A stretch of DNA of 64,000 bases from Eonycteris spelaea (GCA_003508835.1 PUFA01000084.1:3472001-3536000), one strand, 5' to 3'; shown: positions 22,800 to 35,730, counted from the stretch's first letter. Program-made: numbers and translations. The notes: generated by a model from the letters alone, not told the origin.

Positions 22800-22955
22800 T
22801 TACAATTTGCAAAGAGTTTTCACATTGTCTTGTTCAAGTCTCATAATAACTGTGAGATAAGTTAAGCAAGTATTATCCTTATTTTATTTAAGGTCAAGGA
22901 GCATGAGTCTCAGCGAGGAGAGGGACCTATCTAAAATCAGGCAGCTACAATTGTG
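22800..22955 (-). mobile_element. MIR fragment
   Basis: AGTCTCATAATAACTGTGAGATAAG, GTATTATCCTTATTTTATTTAAGGTCAAGGAGCATGAGTCTCAGCGAGG and ACCTATCTAAAATCAGGCAGCTAC follow the antisense MIR order (cctcacaacaaccctgtgaggta, attattatccccattttacag, caaggtcacacagctag). Confidence 0.6.
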
Positions 22956-23782
22956 TCCACTTAAATATATTCATCTTGATTTGGTTTGGCTTTGGTTTGG
23001 TTTTGCTTTTGTTTTGTGTTTCTTGTGTTTCTGTTTGCTTGTTTGTTTTTAGCCACAGCCAATAAGAATCATCCATCTTTCAATTCATTTCAACAGATAT
23101 TTTCAACTATATTACCTAGCCATCACAAATTCTCTGGTTTTGACCCATCCATCATGGCTGCTGTGCATAACAAAATCTTTCTGATTAAAGTAATGATTGC
23201 TTTTCATGTTTTTCTTGTAAGTCTTAGTAATACTGCACACCCAGATCTGCTCTACAAGGTGGCACATTGAAAATTATTCAAAGGTAATGTGGTCTAAATA
23301 GTCCAAAGTCTTCCTTCCAGTTTTTTTTCTTAAGCAGCCAGGATGTAGTGTAAGCAGTCTGAGTATCTGTAAGAGGACTATAGAAGACATTGCACGAATA
23401 TATTAAAGTATTGGCTGTTTTCTGTATTTGTGTACAAGGAGTATTTTCACCTGCTAGATGTATTACGATGTCCTTTAGCACAGAGCCTGAAAAAGAAATC
23501 GAACTTAGCGTGTCCCCACTCCCACTTCCATTGAGGTTCCCTTGAAGTTTTTGGAGAAAGTGCTGCATCCTTGATTTTGGATTCTCAAAATCCATGCAGA
23601 ATGTGTCACTGCATATACTTGCAGGGCTTGCTGACTTGCAGTAGCCACAGGACATATTAGGCAGAGCCTCTGGTTCTACATTGTGAAAACTTATCTGTTG
23701 ATGTTTATCTAAGTTGCTACAGGCAGTTCATGATGCTCTCTGATCTGAGTTAGGAGATTTTTCTATAGCTGTGAAAAAACAG

Positions 23783-23787
<5 letters not shown>
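22956..23787. other. Unassigned non-coding sequence with T/G-rich tract
   Basis: TTTGG/TTTGT-rich low-complexity DNA lies at 22979-23051. Beyond it no repeat is recognised. A 125-codon minus frame (23278-23655), cysteine-rich at its start, has no detectable domain, splice context or homology that I can name. I do not call it a gene. Confidence 0.4.

Positions 23788-23818
<31 letters not shown>
23788..23818. repeat. 31-bp homopolymer T tract
   Basis: Uninterrupted T31. It could be the antisense poly(A) tail of a minus-strand retrocopy lying to its right, but no body or matching duplication could be recognised. Confidence 0.9.
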
Positions 23819-23822
<4 letters not shown>

Positions 23823-25509
23823 CCTCCAGTTCCTCCAGAAGCCAAAGGAAGTTCCAAAGGCTTCTGATGCCTCGCTGACGGACACTCTGGGGTGAGAACT
23901 CAGTGAGAGCTTTTTCTTTCATGAACTAATCAGAGGGCAGAAGGCTGGCAAGGGTCTCTCTCCCTGCTGGGTGCCCTGGGGATTTATTCTGGCAGGAGGA
24001 CCACCTAGTGGGGCTGTCTGGCTAGTCATCTCTCCTGGACAGAGTGATTTGATAGCTGAACGGATACCACCCATGAGAGTAACAGTTTCTAAGAAGGAGA
24101 AAATGTATTTTTGTGGAATCTTGAGGAAGATTCTGAATCCTGTTCCCAATCCTGGACTGACACACCACTTTCAATACTTTGCAATATTGAATAACACGTG
24201 CTGTGAAATTTTAGCAAAAATAGGGTCACAGAAATTATTAGAGGATTATATAATCCTACTTCTCAAAAAAAAAAAAACTTAAAAAGGCATCAGATAAAGG
24301 CTTCCCTCCTGCTAAGAATGATAAAGCTATTCTCAGTTATGAAAATTACACACGACTCTCCATCTTAATACAAAGGATTAGCATCAAATGAGAAAAATAA
24401 AATAAAAAGCTTTCTCTTCCTTTTCTTGCCATCATTCTGCCTCTTCCACATATTTACTTTTTATTTTTTTTTAACTAAAGATCATATTTTGAACCTTATG
24501 TATGGCTTGTGAGATAATGGAGCCTCCCTGCAGGGTGCAATTGTAGACAGACCTCATTACCTTGCTATCTTTCATTTTTCTTTCCCAGTAATCTCTAGAC
24601 TCTATGGATTACACATCAGAGATCATTTTTTTCATAATAAAGCTCTCTATGACAGTTTATCTTTTACCCTTTTCCCTTAAAATTTCATGGTTGATTGTGT
24701 TTCTGATCAAAAATATTCAAGCTGTTAGCATTCAAAAGATGAATTTAAGAGATTAAATTAGAGAGAAGAGGAAGGAAGATACAATGTAATTGATAATTAG
24801 GTGAACTCACTCTAGCCTCCTCAGGATAACTCTCTGGTCTTTGAGCTAAATTTTAGAGAGTAATGAGTTTTTATAGGTAACCCACTTTGTAGACATTTGG
24901 AGTCTTGCTCTCTCCTCTCGGTGTGAGCTGTCTTTGGTAAAAGGCTTACCAGTGGTAATGGGCCAGCCATTCACCCCTACACCCCACACGGCTGCTGACT
25001 GCTGACCCAGGATGTGCACTGCCATTGAATAATGAGGTGAGGATCAAATAGAATCCTGTCCCATCAGCCCACATGAAGCCAAGAATAGGCACATGTTCAC
25101 AAATTATTCAGGGACAACACCTGAATTTCTGTCAGCTAACTGGATAAATTAGGGGAAGGAGAGGAAGAACATCCTCCTTCTCTCTGCTGCCAAATTATTC
25201 AGGTGGTCTTTTCTGGTCTTAACTCCTTTTATAGAGATATAACCTAAATTCTTATATAACCTTAATTAAATTTAAGATTATACTTTGGCTTATTTTGAAT
25301 ACTGAACAGGGATTCTCTTGATTATTTCATTACACAGTTAGACAGTATCTCTCACAGGCAAATAAAGTGTGAGAGGAAAACCTGAAGGATATTGGGGCTA
25401 CATGAAAAATATCTGAAGTACATTATCCAATTTTTTTACCATAATTTTTGGTAAATCAGAAAGAAATTTACAATTAAATAGATTTAAACAGTAATACAGC
25501 CTGCCATTT
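23819..25509. other. Unassigned, partly high-complexity sequence
   Basis: No gene recognised. 23819-24150 is relatively GC-rich, with overlapping short frames on both strands. A13 lies at 24265-24277. 24950-25140 looks unique and complex, and could be a conserved non-coding segment. Confidence 0.35.
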
Positions 25510-25700
25510 AGCTAGTGGTTAAAAAACACAGGCTCTGAAGCTAGATCATTTGAATTCCAAACCTGCCCCCACTATTTTTGGCTATGTAGTCTAACGCAAG
25601 TTATTTTACCTCCTCGGTTCCCTCATTTGCAAAATGAGCTTAACTATAATACCTCCTTAGGCTGATTACTGTGAGGGTAGAATGAGATAGTTCCAACTAA
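25510..25700 (+). mobile_element. MIR SINE
   Basis: GGTTAAAAAACACAGGCTCTGAAGCTAGATC, GGCTATGTAGTCTAACGCAAGTTATTTTACCTCC, TCATTTGCAAAATGAG and TACTGTGAGGGTAGAATGAGAT give the sense MIR order from the tRNA-related region through the core. Confidence 0.8.
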
Positions 25701-26644
25701 ACTAGGCAGATCCAGTTCACACATTGGACTTTTCTATTGATATAATCTCTAATTAAAGAGTCATGCATGGTCTCATGTTCAATTTCCATATATTTGATTG
25801 GAAATTTTGCAGCACAAACTTGCAGATACTAAAAGTAGCAATCCTAGTTAAAGCAGAGTGATCTGTGAACCCAGGGCTACCTTGCAGGCAGTAAGCATCA
25901 TGTGCTTTTGCCAATAATATAAACATCAGTAGTCTTTTATTTTCAACATCCAGATGTTTCTCTAGGCATCAGGTCTGGGAGAAATATTTAGCCATAAGCT
26001 CTAGGACTGCAGAGCCCTTGAGGTATAGAAGCTAGGGAACATTGCTTTAGTAATACAATTCTTCAGAAGCTTTCCTTTACTAATAGCATCTTTTAGTCTC
26101 CAATACTCTGAAAATTCATAGTTATTAGTACTGAATCCTTTCCTCTGAGCCAATTGAAATATAATTCTCTCCATGTCTTGGATCATCCATCTCTTGATCC
26201 AATATTCATTTTCCCATTACCCCCCCCCCCCTTCCCCTTCGGACTTTAGCAGTGTTTTCCCTAGCTGTGTACTTCTTTCCCTCCCTAAATGCTATGTAGA
26301 ATATCTATGTAGAATCATTGTCTTAACACAGTTTATAGAGCAATTAATTAAGTCTGGCTCAGTTCCTGGGACACAATGCCTCAAGATTTCTCTATGTGAG
26401 CATTATTTTTTTTTATTTTTGAATCTGCTTTGAACTTTTAGCTGGATGTAATTATTATAACATTGACATTGGTCTCTCAAGCTTTTTGAGTCTCTTAGTT
26501 CTACATCTAACCTAAGTCGACTGAATTGAGCTTGCTTCTTGTGCAAGCTCTGTAATGTACTTACTGTTTGTTTGCTTGCTTGTTTGTTTGTTTGATTGTG
26601 GGAGGGTAGCTTTTTTTCAGCCTGGTGCCCCTAAATATCCCAAC
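25701..26644. other. Unassigned sequence with C12 and TTTG tracts
   Basis: No gene recognised. A C12 run lies at 26220-26231 and an imperfect TTTG/CTTG array at about 26566-26596. Confidence 0.45.
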
Positions 26645-26960
26645 ATTAATGCTTGTATCAGTTATGAGAAATTAAAGTATGCTGCAATAACAAATGACCC
26701 CTCCCCCCAAAAAACATCCTAATTTCTTAGTATAATAAAGTATTATTTCACCTCACTCAGCATGTCTAACATGAGTTTTCTGTGATTCTGTTCCATGTCC
26801 TCTTCACCTCAGAACTCCAGTTGATGGAGTATCCATGGTGAAACATTGCCATCAGTTGGGAAAATCAAATCATGTGGCCGTGTCTTACCTTAACAAGATG
26901 GGAATATACAATCCTCCCACAAAGAGGGGGACTTGTAGGTTGGGTTACCAAATATGAATG
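26645..26960 (+). mobile_element. Probable old interspersed repeat, family uncertain (LTR-like)
   Basis: GCTGCAATAACAAATGACCCC, then TATTTCACCTCACTCAGCATGTCTAACATG, TTCTGTTCCATGTCCTCTTCA and AATCAAATCATGTGGCC, resembles a mammal-wide repeat with 'ctgcaataacaaatgacccc...atgtccaa...gttctgctccatg...'. I cannot give a secure family name. Confidence 0.4.
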
Positions 26961-29379
26961 AGCAATAATATGAGCTGCGACTATGCTGAAGTAGGTTGCT
27001 GTAACAATAGGGAAGACTCCAATACGGACTTAGGAATTCTTCAGATTCCTAACCCAGGAGCCTCAACATCTGGCTCTGCATATCTCCCAAATTACACACA
27101 AAAAAATAATAAAATCCAGTGATTCACAAATTGTAACTTTAAATTTATAGTGAGGAAGGAGGCCTTACACCTTATTTTTTAAAGAATTCTCATTTCATAA
27201 TTTCTTTTAAGAAGGATAGTGGCTATTAGAGGAAAATTACACAAATTGTCCCTTTCTGTACCATCCACTTCATCCAGCTACAAAAAAATCAGAGTAAAAT
27301 CTAGGTCATTCTCTAAATTATGAATCTTATTGATATTATATAAAAATCTCATGTATTTATACCATCTAAAGCTGAGCTTGCTTATAAACAGGAAGCACAT
27401 ATTCAATAAATTTATTCAGATTAAATGGGTATGGAGAAAGCTTTAAATAAATAGCTGATAAGAAGGAAATACCCAGTAATAAAGTAGCTAAAAAATGAAA
27501 GTGAAATCTCATGTGAACCCATGGGAAATATAATGTTACCGTAGGAGAGCTGACAACAAAATTAAACTAATAAATGAGAAATACATAGTATATCAATTCA
27601 ATAACTCTGCAGTGAACACTATTTTACTTTCTCAATAAAGTGGCTTATTTATCATTATTTTTTATGAATATAAATAAATATTGAGATTTTTTAAAACCAA
27701 AGCTCTTTCAAATTCCTTTGAAGAAATAAGAGCAATGTAACTTACTTTCTAGAGACCATAGAAAACTTGTTTATTTTAGATTTTATAGGAATGAAGAAGG
27801 ATAGTGACTATTAGAAGGTGTTCCCAGATCAGATATTGGATTAGTTTCAGTGAAACTGCAAGAATACTGAATAATCTGGGCTTTCGTGAGACAGAATTGT
27901 ATTCCAATGAGAAAGAAAAATAATTAACTTCTATCCCTAAAGCTCTTTGGACATACAAAGTCTTTATTATTATGTCATAGTTTTAGTTTAGTATGCACAA
28001 AAGATTACTACATGGTATATAATTTGCCACTGCAAATAAAATAAAATACAATACATAGTTCACAAATTGTGGCAGTTAATGTCAAATAATTTATATAAGA
28101 AATCACAAATCTCCAAGTTCAAATAGTAAACAGAGGATGTAGGAAAATAATTACAAGAGAGGATGTTTGAGTTCACTTGTATTTGTGTTTTACCCTTGCC
28201 CAACAAGGCAGAATGCCCTCTTTAACTAATTACCCATCAAATATTTATAAGTGCAAGTTGCTTCGATAGATGTTTCTAACTCTATTTTATACATGGAAAA
28301 AATGAAGAAATGATTTAGGGAGAAGTTAAGACAGACAAAGTTGACTAACAAAGTCTGAACATTTCAACTCTTTAACTCCAGCATAATCCACCCAATAGCC
28401 CAAATTAATTTCCATTAAACATAACCCAAAGAGTGATTTGTAAAGTCTACCTTACTTATCAACAGTCTCCAAACTCAATCATCTTACTAATGCAATTGCT
28501 GATGGAGGATTAACAACTCTAACTCTCTTGAAGTTGGTAAGATGTCATGAGGCAAAAGGCTAATTAGAAGGGCCTTGATAGACTTCAGAGAGAAGTGTGG
28601 CCACACTTGTAATACCTTTGTGGCTGATCTTGAGTTCCAAGTGCCTTAGAGATATTCTGAAATGTTTTGCCATTTGGGAAATTAAAATTTACTGTGACAA
28701 AATTGCATATGTTTTTTAAAAAAAGCAAAACACAATCAAAAGAATGACTTCAATTAATGGGTCAGCCTAGGGAAATGGATTTTTTTATTTGTTAAGAACC
28801 AAGGGACTAAGTAAAGATCCATCATCAATACGTGGTACCAGGTAGTTCTAATTAACTACTGTAAGCAAGAAGTTCGTCTCACTTAGTTTAGAGCCACATG
28901 GGAAAAGAGCACTTCTTTCTTAATGCACAGGCGTTATCTAACTTTTCACAAAGGAGAGACTCTTTCTTGCCTGAAATCTTTACTTGTTCTTCAGTTAATA
29001 TTTTTTATTAATCAGTATTTGATTAGGTATTTTCATTTTCAAGATACTTGAGAATCTTAACATTTATAATAAAAATTTTTATCATTATTACTTTCTTCTA
29101 GTGAGGTATAAAAAAACATTTAAAAAAGCTAGAAGTTGGGAAGGCAAAGTGATTGGGAAGATAAAGTGACTTCAAATCATGGACCTTAGACTTCAAGAAT
29201 TTGGAGTTTCACACTGTTTGAGAATATAAGGAAAAATGATGTCAACTGTCTGTTTAAATCTGCCTAATTTATATCTTCTGCCAATTTGGGATCTTTTTAT
29301 TGAAATGGCAATAAATTAAAAATTAAGTTTTTAAATTTTAATAAATTATTTAGTTAATTCTAAAAATTGCCTTCTACAT
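26961..29379. other. Unassigned non-coding sequence
   Basis: About 2.4 kb with no gene and no clearly named repeat. A possible decayed MIR lies at 28265-28390. 28400-28700 is high-complexity and could be a conserved non-coding element. Confidence 0.35.
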
Positions 29380-29845
29380 CTTAGACATATTTTATACACC
29401 CAAAAAGATGACTATTCTTGTGTATATTCTGTAAGTTTCACTTAACAGACCAAATATTTCACCATTTGTCTAAATATTGATCAGTTTATTGGCTATAAAA
29501 CATTCTGTTGCATTATGTGTTAGAATTTATTAAACCCTTTGCTAATGTGAAATACTCAGATTGTTTCTAGTTTTTCTTTTTCATTTTATTGATAATACCA
29601 GTGTTCATTTTTATAGGCACAGTTAATTATTTCCTTAAGGTTAATCCTAAGAGTGAAATTATTGAATCAAAAGATATGACTGTGCTTGTGTTTTTTGCTA
29701 CATTTTTTTTTCTTTATACATGAGGTGACCAACTTATAATGCCAATAGTAATGAATTAGTGTTTCATTTTTACCATAACCTTGCCAACAGTGGGAGTTCT
29801 GTCAAAAAATTGATACTTGATTAAATGCAATCTAATTCTTCAAGG
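29380..29845 (-). mobile_element. Old L1 (L1ME-like) fragment
   Basis: On the plus strand: TTTATTGGCTATAAAACATTC, AGATTGTTTCTAGTTTTTCTTTTTCATTTTATTGATAAT, AGTGTTCATTTTTATAGGC, CCTAAGAGTGAAATTATTGAATCAAAAG and CCTTGCCAACAGTGGG. This is the reverse-complement L1ME order (ggttgtttctagttttt, aatgct..., ctagaagtggaattgctgggtcaaag, caccagcagtg). Confidence 0.75.
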
Positions 29846-31044
29846 TCACCTAAATTTCCATTTTTTGTGACAATTAAAGAATTATATTTAAGCTAATTGA
29901 AGCTACTGTGATCATTAAAGCTATATAGATTATTATTGGAGTTTAAGGTTCATTTTTTTTTAGATAAAAATATAGTTATACACAGATGAGTATAAAATTG
30001 AGTTTCAGGAAATTCATGAATGGAACTTGTAATATTGTGGCACATCACTAAACAAAATTATAAGATTAAATCGCTTCAATCTCATATAAAAAGTACCATA
30101 TAACCTTGTTAAAAGAATGATATTATTTTAGAAAGGCTTGAAATGAATTCATTATAACAAGGCATAGACCTCAAGGGCATGGTTGCAGTAGTTTAGATTT
30201 TTTGTCTTTGATTGAAAACTCTATTTATTAATAGCATTTTACTGGTTCTTCTACCCGTGTGTGTGGCATGTCATCTTTATCTTCCTTTCAAAAAGGCCAC
30301 AAGAATAAAAACTTATTTTTTTGGTTTGTGTATTTGTTGGTTTGATCTTTTTCTGGTTTCAGAATTTATTATTGAGTTCAGTATAAGAAATAAAAGGATT
30401 TTAAAATAAATATTTATTAGGAGATAGACTCTGTTATAGGCAGAGCTCAAGAGTGAGTGTTGGATCACTTATTTTTTAGAAGTGAAATAGTTTTGAGAGG
30501 ACGTTTATATTACTAATTAGACCAAGGATCATATTCCTTCCACAATATTTTGTTCAGTGATCACAGAACCCATGCAGGGACATCTCATGAATGGGACTCA
30601 TTGCCTTTTGATAGTTTTCATCCATGGGTTCTTTATACATTTGACTTCATTTCATCTATACAGTAACCCTCATTTAAAAAATATAAATGATGGTCAGAGA
30701 TGTTACATAACCGTATGACAGGTATATAATCATATTAGTGTGGTGCTTTTGATAATATCTGACCCCAAATGCCTAACCAATTGAATCTATGATATATTGC
30801 TGCCTGTGTTTGACAGCATAGATTACAAATTAAAATGTACCTCCTCATGACAGATTCTCATATATTTGAAGGTGTCTATGCTGTCTCACATAATATCCTC
30901 ATATTTAAGGTTAAATATCACCACACCTTTCAACTCTGCCTTATCTGACATTCTTTCAAATCTCTTTCACACTATGATTTCACATCAGTTTCTAATCATC
31001 CTCTTAAATAATATGTAACTAATAGTTAGATGCTTACTTATTGC
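29846..31044. other. Unassigned non-coding sequence
   Basis: No gene recognised. 30640-30800 may hold a decayed antisense MIR. 30880-31020 vaguely resembles sense L2 ('...atatcaccacacctttcaa...ccttatctgacattc'). Confidence 0.35.
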
Positions 31045-31215
31045 AAACTATTATAATGCTGAGTGCTTTACCGTGAATAACATTTTTATAGACAAAGCAC
31101 CTGAGACATAGAGATTTTACAACATACAATATTACAGAACCAGAAACTGACAGGCCTGAGATTCTGACACGGGACTGTCTAGAGCCAAATCTCAAGTTTT
31201 TAACCATTGTGCATA
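31045..31215 (-). mobile_element. MIR fragment
   Basis: GCTGAGTGCTTTACCGTGAATAAC, ACAAAGCACCTGAGACATAGAGATT, ACAGAACCAGAAACTGACAGG and CTAGAGCCAAATCTC follow the antisense MIR order with decay. Confidence 0.5.
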
Positions 31216-32519
31216 CTGAAAACTCTGGGTCTGGTATTACAAGTACAGAGTAGAGTGAGTTCAAGTCCCTCATTCTAGGTACTACCATTCTATTGTGGCA
31301 TCCAAATTTTCCTTTAGAATTTTTTTACAGTCCCATTATTTGTAGGTCCATGTTATGTTTACTATTATCTAAATCCACCAAATCCTATTTGTTTGGTTTT
31401 ATTATCCAAATTTTTTTTTCATCTACCTACCTTTGGAATTGAAATCAAGTGGAATCTTTCTCCTTTATCTCACTTTATATATGAAGGTATATGGGGTTAA
31501 TATAATTACAGAGACCCAGAGGCTTTCACGAAGTTTCAAATCAGATGCAAAAATTTCAGAACACTTCTGTCATGAAGAAGATAAACAGTTATAAACATAT
31601 TCTCTGATAAATTGAAATTGGCTAAAATCAAAGTGAGAATAAATACATATTTTCCCTTGTCGGTAATAGAAACTTATTGGTTTATTTGTTTCTTTGATGC
31701 TGTGGCGATGGATATTGAAAAATATAATATTAACAGATAGAGGATTTTATAGTGGAAAAGTAGAAAACCAAAAATTTAATATAAAGCTTTACATATATTA
31801 GGGAAGATCTGACATCTCAAATGGCCCAAGTTCTATTATTTTTCATAATGTTGCTTTGTGTACTTGGTTCTTTTTTTCACCTTGCATTTCCTAGGTTTCT
31901 TGAGGACAATACTAAAATTAAATGTATTTTATGTGCAATTCCTTCACAAGTTGGGGGAGCATATAAGTAGTGTGCGATATAGCAGCATAAGCCCCGGTGA
32001 CAGTACTAGTCATGGTAATGTTAAAGGAAGCAGTGATAGTAGTATCTTGTGGCTCCATTGGTAATCCACAATAGCTTCAATTCACACCTGAAAGAGCCCA
32101 GAAGCAAAAGATCTGGTCACTGCATCAACCTTCTCCTCATCTCTCTTCTCTCTCTTCCTCTGGACCAAAGCACTTTCCAGAAAACCACAGTACCTTAATC
32201 TCACAAGTAGAATAGATGAGTTGACCACCTCATTATTGTTTTGTAGATTATTTGCTGGGAGGAAGAAGAATAGGAGTTAAATTTGGGCTACATAAAAGCT
32301 GTGGGAAAAAAATTAGAAAAGGCACTAGAGTGTCAATCAGTGTAATATAGTAGAATTGACTCGACAATGAATTACAGCTTATACTCAAAGCCAAAATGAG
32401 CAGTGACGCACATCTACATGGCTGTATGATTTTCTTTAGCAGGACTTAGCAACCCTGCTGTAGAAACAGAAAATGTTTCTGTAAAATTGGCACATAAATG
32501 AGAGTTTACACAGAGATAC
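31216..32519. other. Unassigned non-coding sequence
   Basis: No gene or named repeat recognised. A CT-rich run lies at about 32131-32162. Confidence 0.4.
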
Positions 32520-32985
32520 AAACTGTGGGAAAAGTAGGGGAGCAAGAGATATAGCATGCTCCGAGGAATGAATCTAGGCTGATGGTGGTATAAGAAATTG
32601 GAATCGGAAGGAAGCTGATAGAAAATTGAGGTATCAAAGGACTGGAAATCTCAGTGAGCTCCAGTAGCAGATTTAATGAGGCCGAGGGAAAGTAGAGAGG
32701 ATGGGTAAAAAATAGGAGCTTGTAAATGGAATAAGACAGTGAAATATGTGACTTCAAAGCAGAGTGGTGTAGTGGAGAGTAGGTGGAGATGGGGAGAAAG
32801 CCCGGGCTGAAGCAATGGAAGTGGTTTGCTAAGGAGGACTGGCAGAAACTCAAATATCTGAGAGGCCAGATTGGTTAAAAAGTAAAGAGGGCACCTAGAG
32901 TGTTTCTTGAGTAGAGAAGGAGACAATCCCTGACAAGAAGGTAGGGAAGAGCAAGGATTTAGGGATGGCAGGAAAACAGAAGACA
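32520..32985 (-). mobile_element. Possible antisense L2-region repeat, low confidence
   Basis: Purine-rich plus strand with runs such as GGAGACAATCCCTGACAAGAAGG and AGAGGCCAGATTGG, reminiscent of the antisense upstream part of L2-associated repeats. The two overlapping serine/leucine-rich minus frames of 115 and 111 codons are a by-product of this purine bias. Confidence 0.25.
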
Positions 32986-34849
32986 CATGGTTAATTTAGT
33001 GGGGTAGATACTTTTCATAAATGAATTTTGTATGATTCTCTCTTCCCCTTTCTCTTCCTCATCCTCCCCATCCTGCTGCTGCTGCTGTCCCCCTACTTTG
33101 CTCTGCTTCCTCCTTCTGATTGTAAATTGTATGAGAAAATAACAATTTTGATTTTAAGGCTAGATGGCGATCATTAATTGGCAACTCAGCTTCGTAAAGA
33201 AAAGAAAAGGCAGGTTAAATACAGGGCTGAGTGTTACTATTATTGTTTAAAAGCTAGTGTGTGTGACAGCTTGGTCAATTTTATACCTTCCTGAAGTCTC
33301 TTTATACAGAGAATACTTAATGGAAAAATGAGTTGCACCCTCAAAGAATAACGTATCCATTACCTTTCTTCATATTTGGGCAATCTACTAGAATGCAAGA
33401 TTCATAAATGTAGTTTACTATATTACAAAGGAAAATTATTGTAATTTCTAATAGGCTGATCCGATGCTTTCTCTCATTGTGTATCTAAACAAATATAAAG
33501 ATTCCAAGCGACAACTGATGTTTAGTCTACATGGTGAAAGTAAAGAGGAAAATTTAAATAATTCACCAGCTAGTCCTTTTTATATTCTCATAGCTGTACA
33601 TCTATATATCTATCTATAATTTATGAAATATATTTAAATTTCATTATATATAATTTAATATAAATATTAATTTCGTGGAATATATTATAAAATATATAAT
33701 ATATAAGTGTATTACATAGTGATATATATAATAATTATATATACAAATCTGAAGAGATTTTGACTGGATTTAGTCTATTAGTATTATTTATCTTCCCAGA
33801 ATCACAAAATCTGCTGGATATAATATGTTAGATTTTTTTAGATCTTGTGTTTTTCAAGTTTCACATTATTTATTCTGTTCTGCCTTAATTTTTCCACAGG
33901 AATCACATAACTCATTTCTTCCCTTAGAAACAAAATAAACTAGAGAAATGTTAGAATGCACCCCTCTCCCACCCACAGCAGCAACATACCTGCATGTACA
34001 CATATCTAAGCTTTAGAGTGCCAGTGAACCTCTGGAGGCCCGTAACAAACATGACTCTCTGAAATATGAGTTTGCATTTCAATTTGGCCCAGTTTCACCC
34101 TAAAGTTAACAATTCTGTGCTCACATTTCAGAAAAGTTTAAGGTACTGCTGGAGATGGGGTCTGATAAGCAAAATTTTTGTGTAGTTCTGCTTGCTCTTT
34201 CATTTTTCTTTTTCTCTTTTCATTTTAAATAATGAAAGACATACGAATGGAAAGGTCAGATGCTTTAGGTTTTGTCAGGCAGATTGGGATTTCTCCAGTG
34301 AAGAATGCATCCCAATTCCCTGGAATGTCAAATCAGCAGTTTAGTCGGTCATTGGAACCAGGACAGATGGGATCCCCCAGGAGGGTTGGCCCACTTCCCT
34401 TCTCAGCTCACACAATTAAAACTTGAAACCACAGATTTCTTTGACCTCACATTAAAAAAAAAAAAAATACTCTTCTTTATCTCTAAGGGGGTTTAAGCCA
34501 AAGATTTGAGAACTCTTTCTTTAGAGAAAGATCAAGAAGGAGAGCAGATGAAACAAGTAGAATATCATATTTTTTTTACAGGTTATTTGATTCAGAAGTT
34601 GTAAGTAAATGTTTATTATATAGAAAATTGTGTGTAGCTGATCAATAATACCATTGCTAATATCAGGGTCTAATGGTTGGCTTAAAAAAATGTGGCAGGG
34701 ATGCCTTAGGCTATTATCCTGACTAGCTATATGATTTTTTTGTGTGTGTGTATTGAAAAGCTTCACAAGGCTTGGTGTTTTTTTTCTTCAATAAAATGTA
34801 GAGGTAGATAGGAGCATGATATGTCTTTAAAACTATCTTGTGAAGACAA
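32986..34849. other. Unassigned sequence with strong AT-rich core
   Basis: No gene recognised. A CTG run (about five units) lies at 33074-33089, and an AT-rich low-complexity block at 33598-33743. A13 lies near 34452. Short frames at 34232-34496 have no known motif. Confidence 0.4.
33598..33743. repeat. AT-rich low-complexity block
   Basis: About 145 bp almost entirely A/T, with TATATA, ATATAA and TAATATA motifs. Confidence 0.85.
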
Positions 34850-34950
34850 GTTTCTTGTCTAATTTTCTGCTGACAGTGTCCAGCATTATTATACCTGACA
34901 CATAATAGTTTCCAAATTAGTGCTTATGAAAGACTGAGTGGATAAATAGT
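34850..34950 (+). mobile_element. L2 3'-terminal fragment
   Basis: GTGTCCAGCATTATTATACCTGACACATAATAG, AATTAGTGCTTATGAAAGACTGAGTGG resembles 'tgtccccagcacctagtacagtgcctggcacatagtaggtgctcaataaa...'. Confidence 0.5.
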
Positions 34951-35314
34951 TGATTTTTGAGTTTTGTCATAGACATGATCAGTGGTTTTATCCAAAATAT
35001 TTAATACCTTTGAGTAGTTTCTTCTTCCTAGAGTTTCTAAGGTATGGTGAAGATTAAAGAGTGTTATTATTTCATTTAGAATATAGTATATTAATAATAG
35101 CATTAACTATTATTTGCATCTGCATTACCATTGTTGTTCATTTTTGGAGTCCTGACTATTTCTATCATACTGTCATCTCTAATTTCAATCAAGACTTCTC
35201 AATACAGAATTTTTTTTTAAAGTGTTCTTATAATGGTATCATTCATATTGCTATTGCTGCTGTATTATGGCATAAAGTCATGACAATATATGTTTCTATA
35301 AGCATAAAAATTAT
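34951..35314. other. Unassigned AT-rich sequence
   Basis: No gene or named repeat recognised. The 104-codon plus frame at 35061-35375 is isoleucine-rich and runs into L2 sequence. Confidence 0.4.
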
Positions 35315-35730
35315 TCAAGCTACAAGTATGTATTGGGTACCTACTAAGTGTCAATTGTTGTTTGAATCACTGTAGATATAACAATAAATCATACAGAAAA
35401 GATCCCTGAAATTACATGCTAGTTGGGTGTTGTGGTGCACATAAAGACAGATAATACGGAAATGAAAAAAAAAAAAAAGATAAATGCTTGGAAGAAGATA
35501 ACTAATAAGGTAATTATGAAATAAAATGTTGGAGAGATGAGTAATATCTTAGTTTAGGTACTCACCAAAATCTCTCAAAAGAGATGGCATTGAGCTAAGC
35601 CTGGAAGTATTTGAAGGGACCAGAGCAAACATCCTAATGGAGAATGAGTTTGCAAGGGTCTAGGAATAGCAATAAACTCACTGTGGCTGAAATATAGACA
35701 GCAAGTGGATAATAATATACTTGTTCCAGG
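35315..35730 (-). mobile_element. L2 LINE 3' end, antisense
   Basis: GTATTGGGTACCTACTAAGTGTCAATTG, ATATAACAATAAATCATACAGAAAAGATCCCTGAAATTACATGCTAG, AAGACAGATAATACGG, GAGATGGCATTGAGCTAAGCCTGGAAG and GGGACCAGAGCAAACATCC, then a block like 'gcaaaggccctgagg', keep the L2 antisense order. Confidence 0.75.

Noticed and set aside
23278..23655. 125-codon minus-strand frame with cysteines near its start
   Set aside because: No family recognised, no splice-site architecture or promoter, and length within chance expectation. A transcript search or codon-conservation test would be needed to revive it.
32506..32986. Two overlapping minus frames of 115 and 111 codons, serine/leucine/proline-rich
   Set aside because: Two frames open at once over a purine-rich plus strand is a composition effect. 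The region is possibly L2-derived.
33598..33743. AT-rich block considered as a replication origin or matrix attachment site
   Set aside because: AT content alone is not evidence in a mammalian genome. No further motif supports it.
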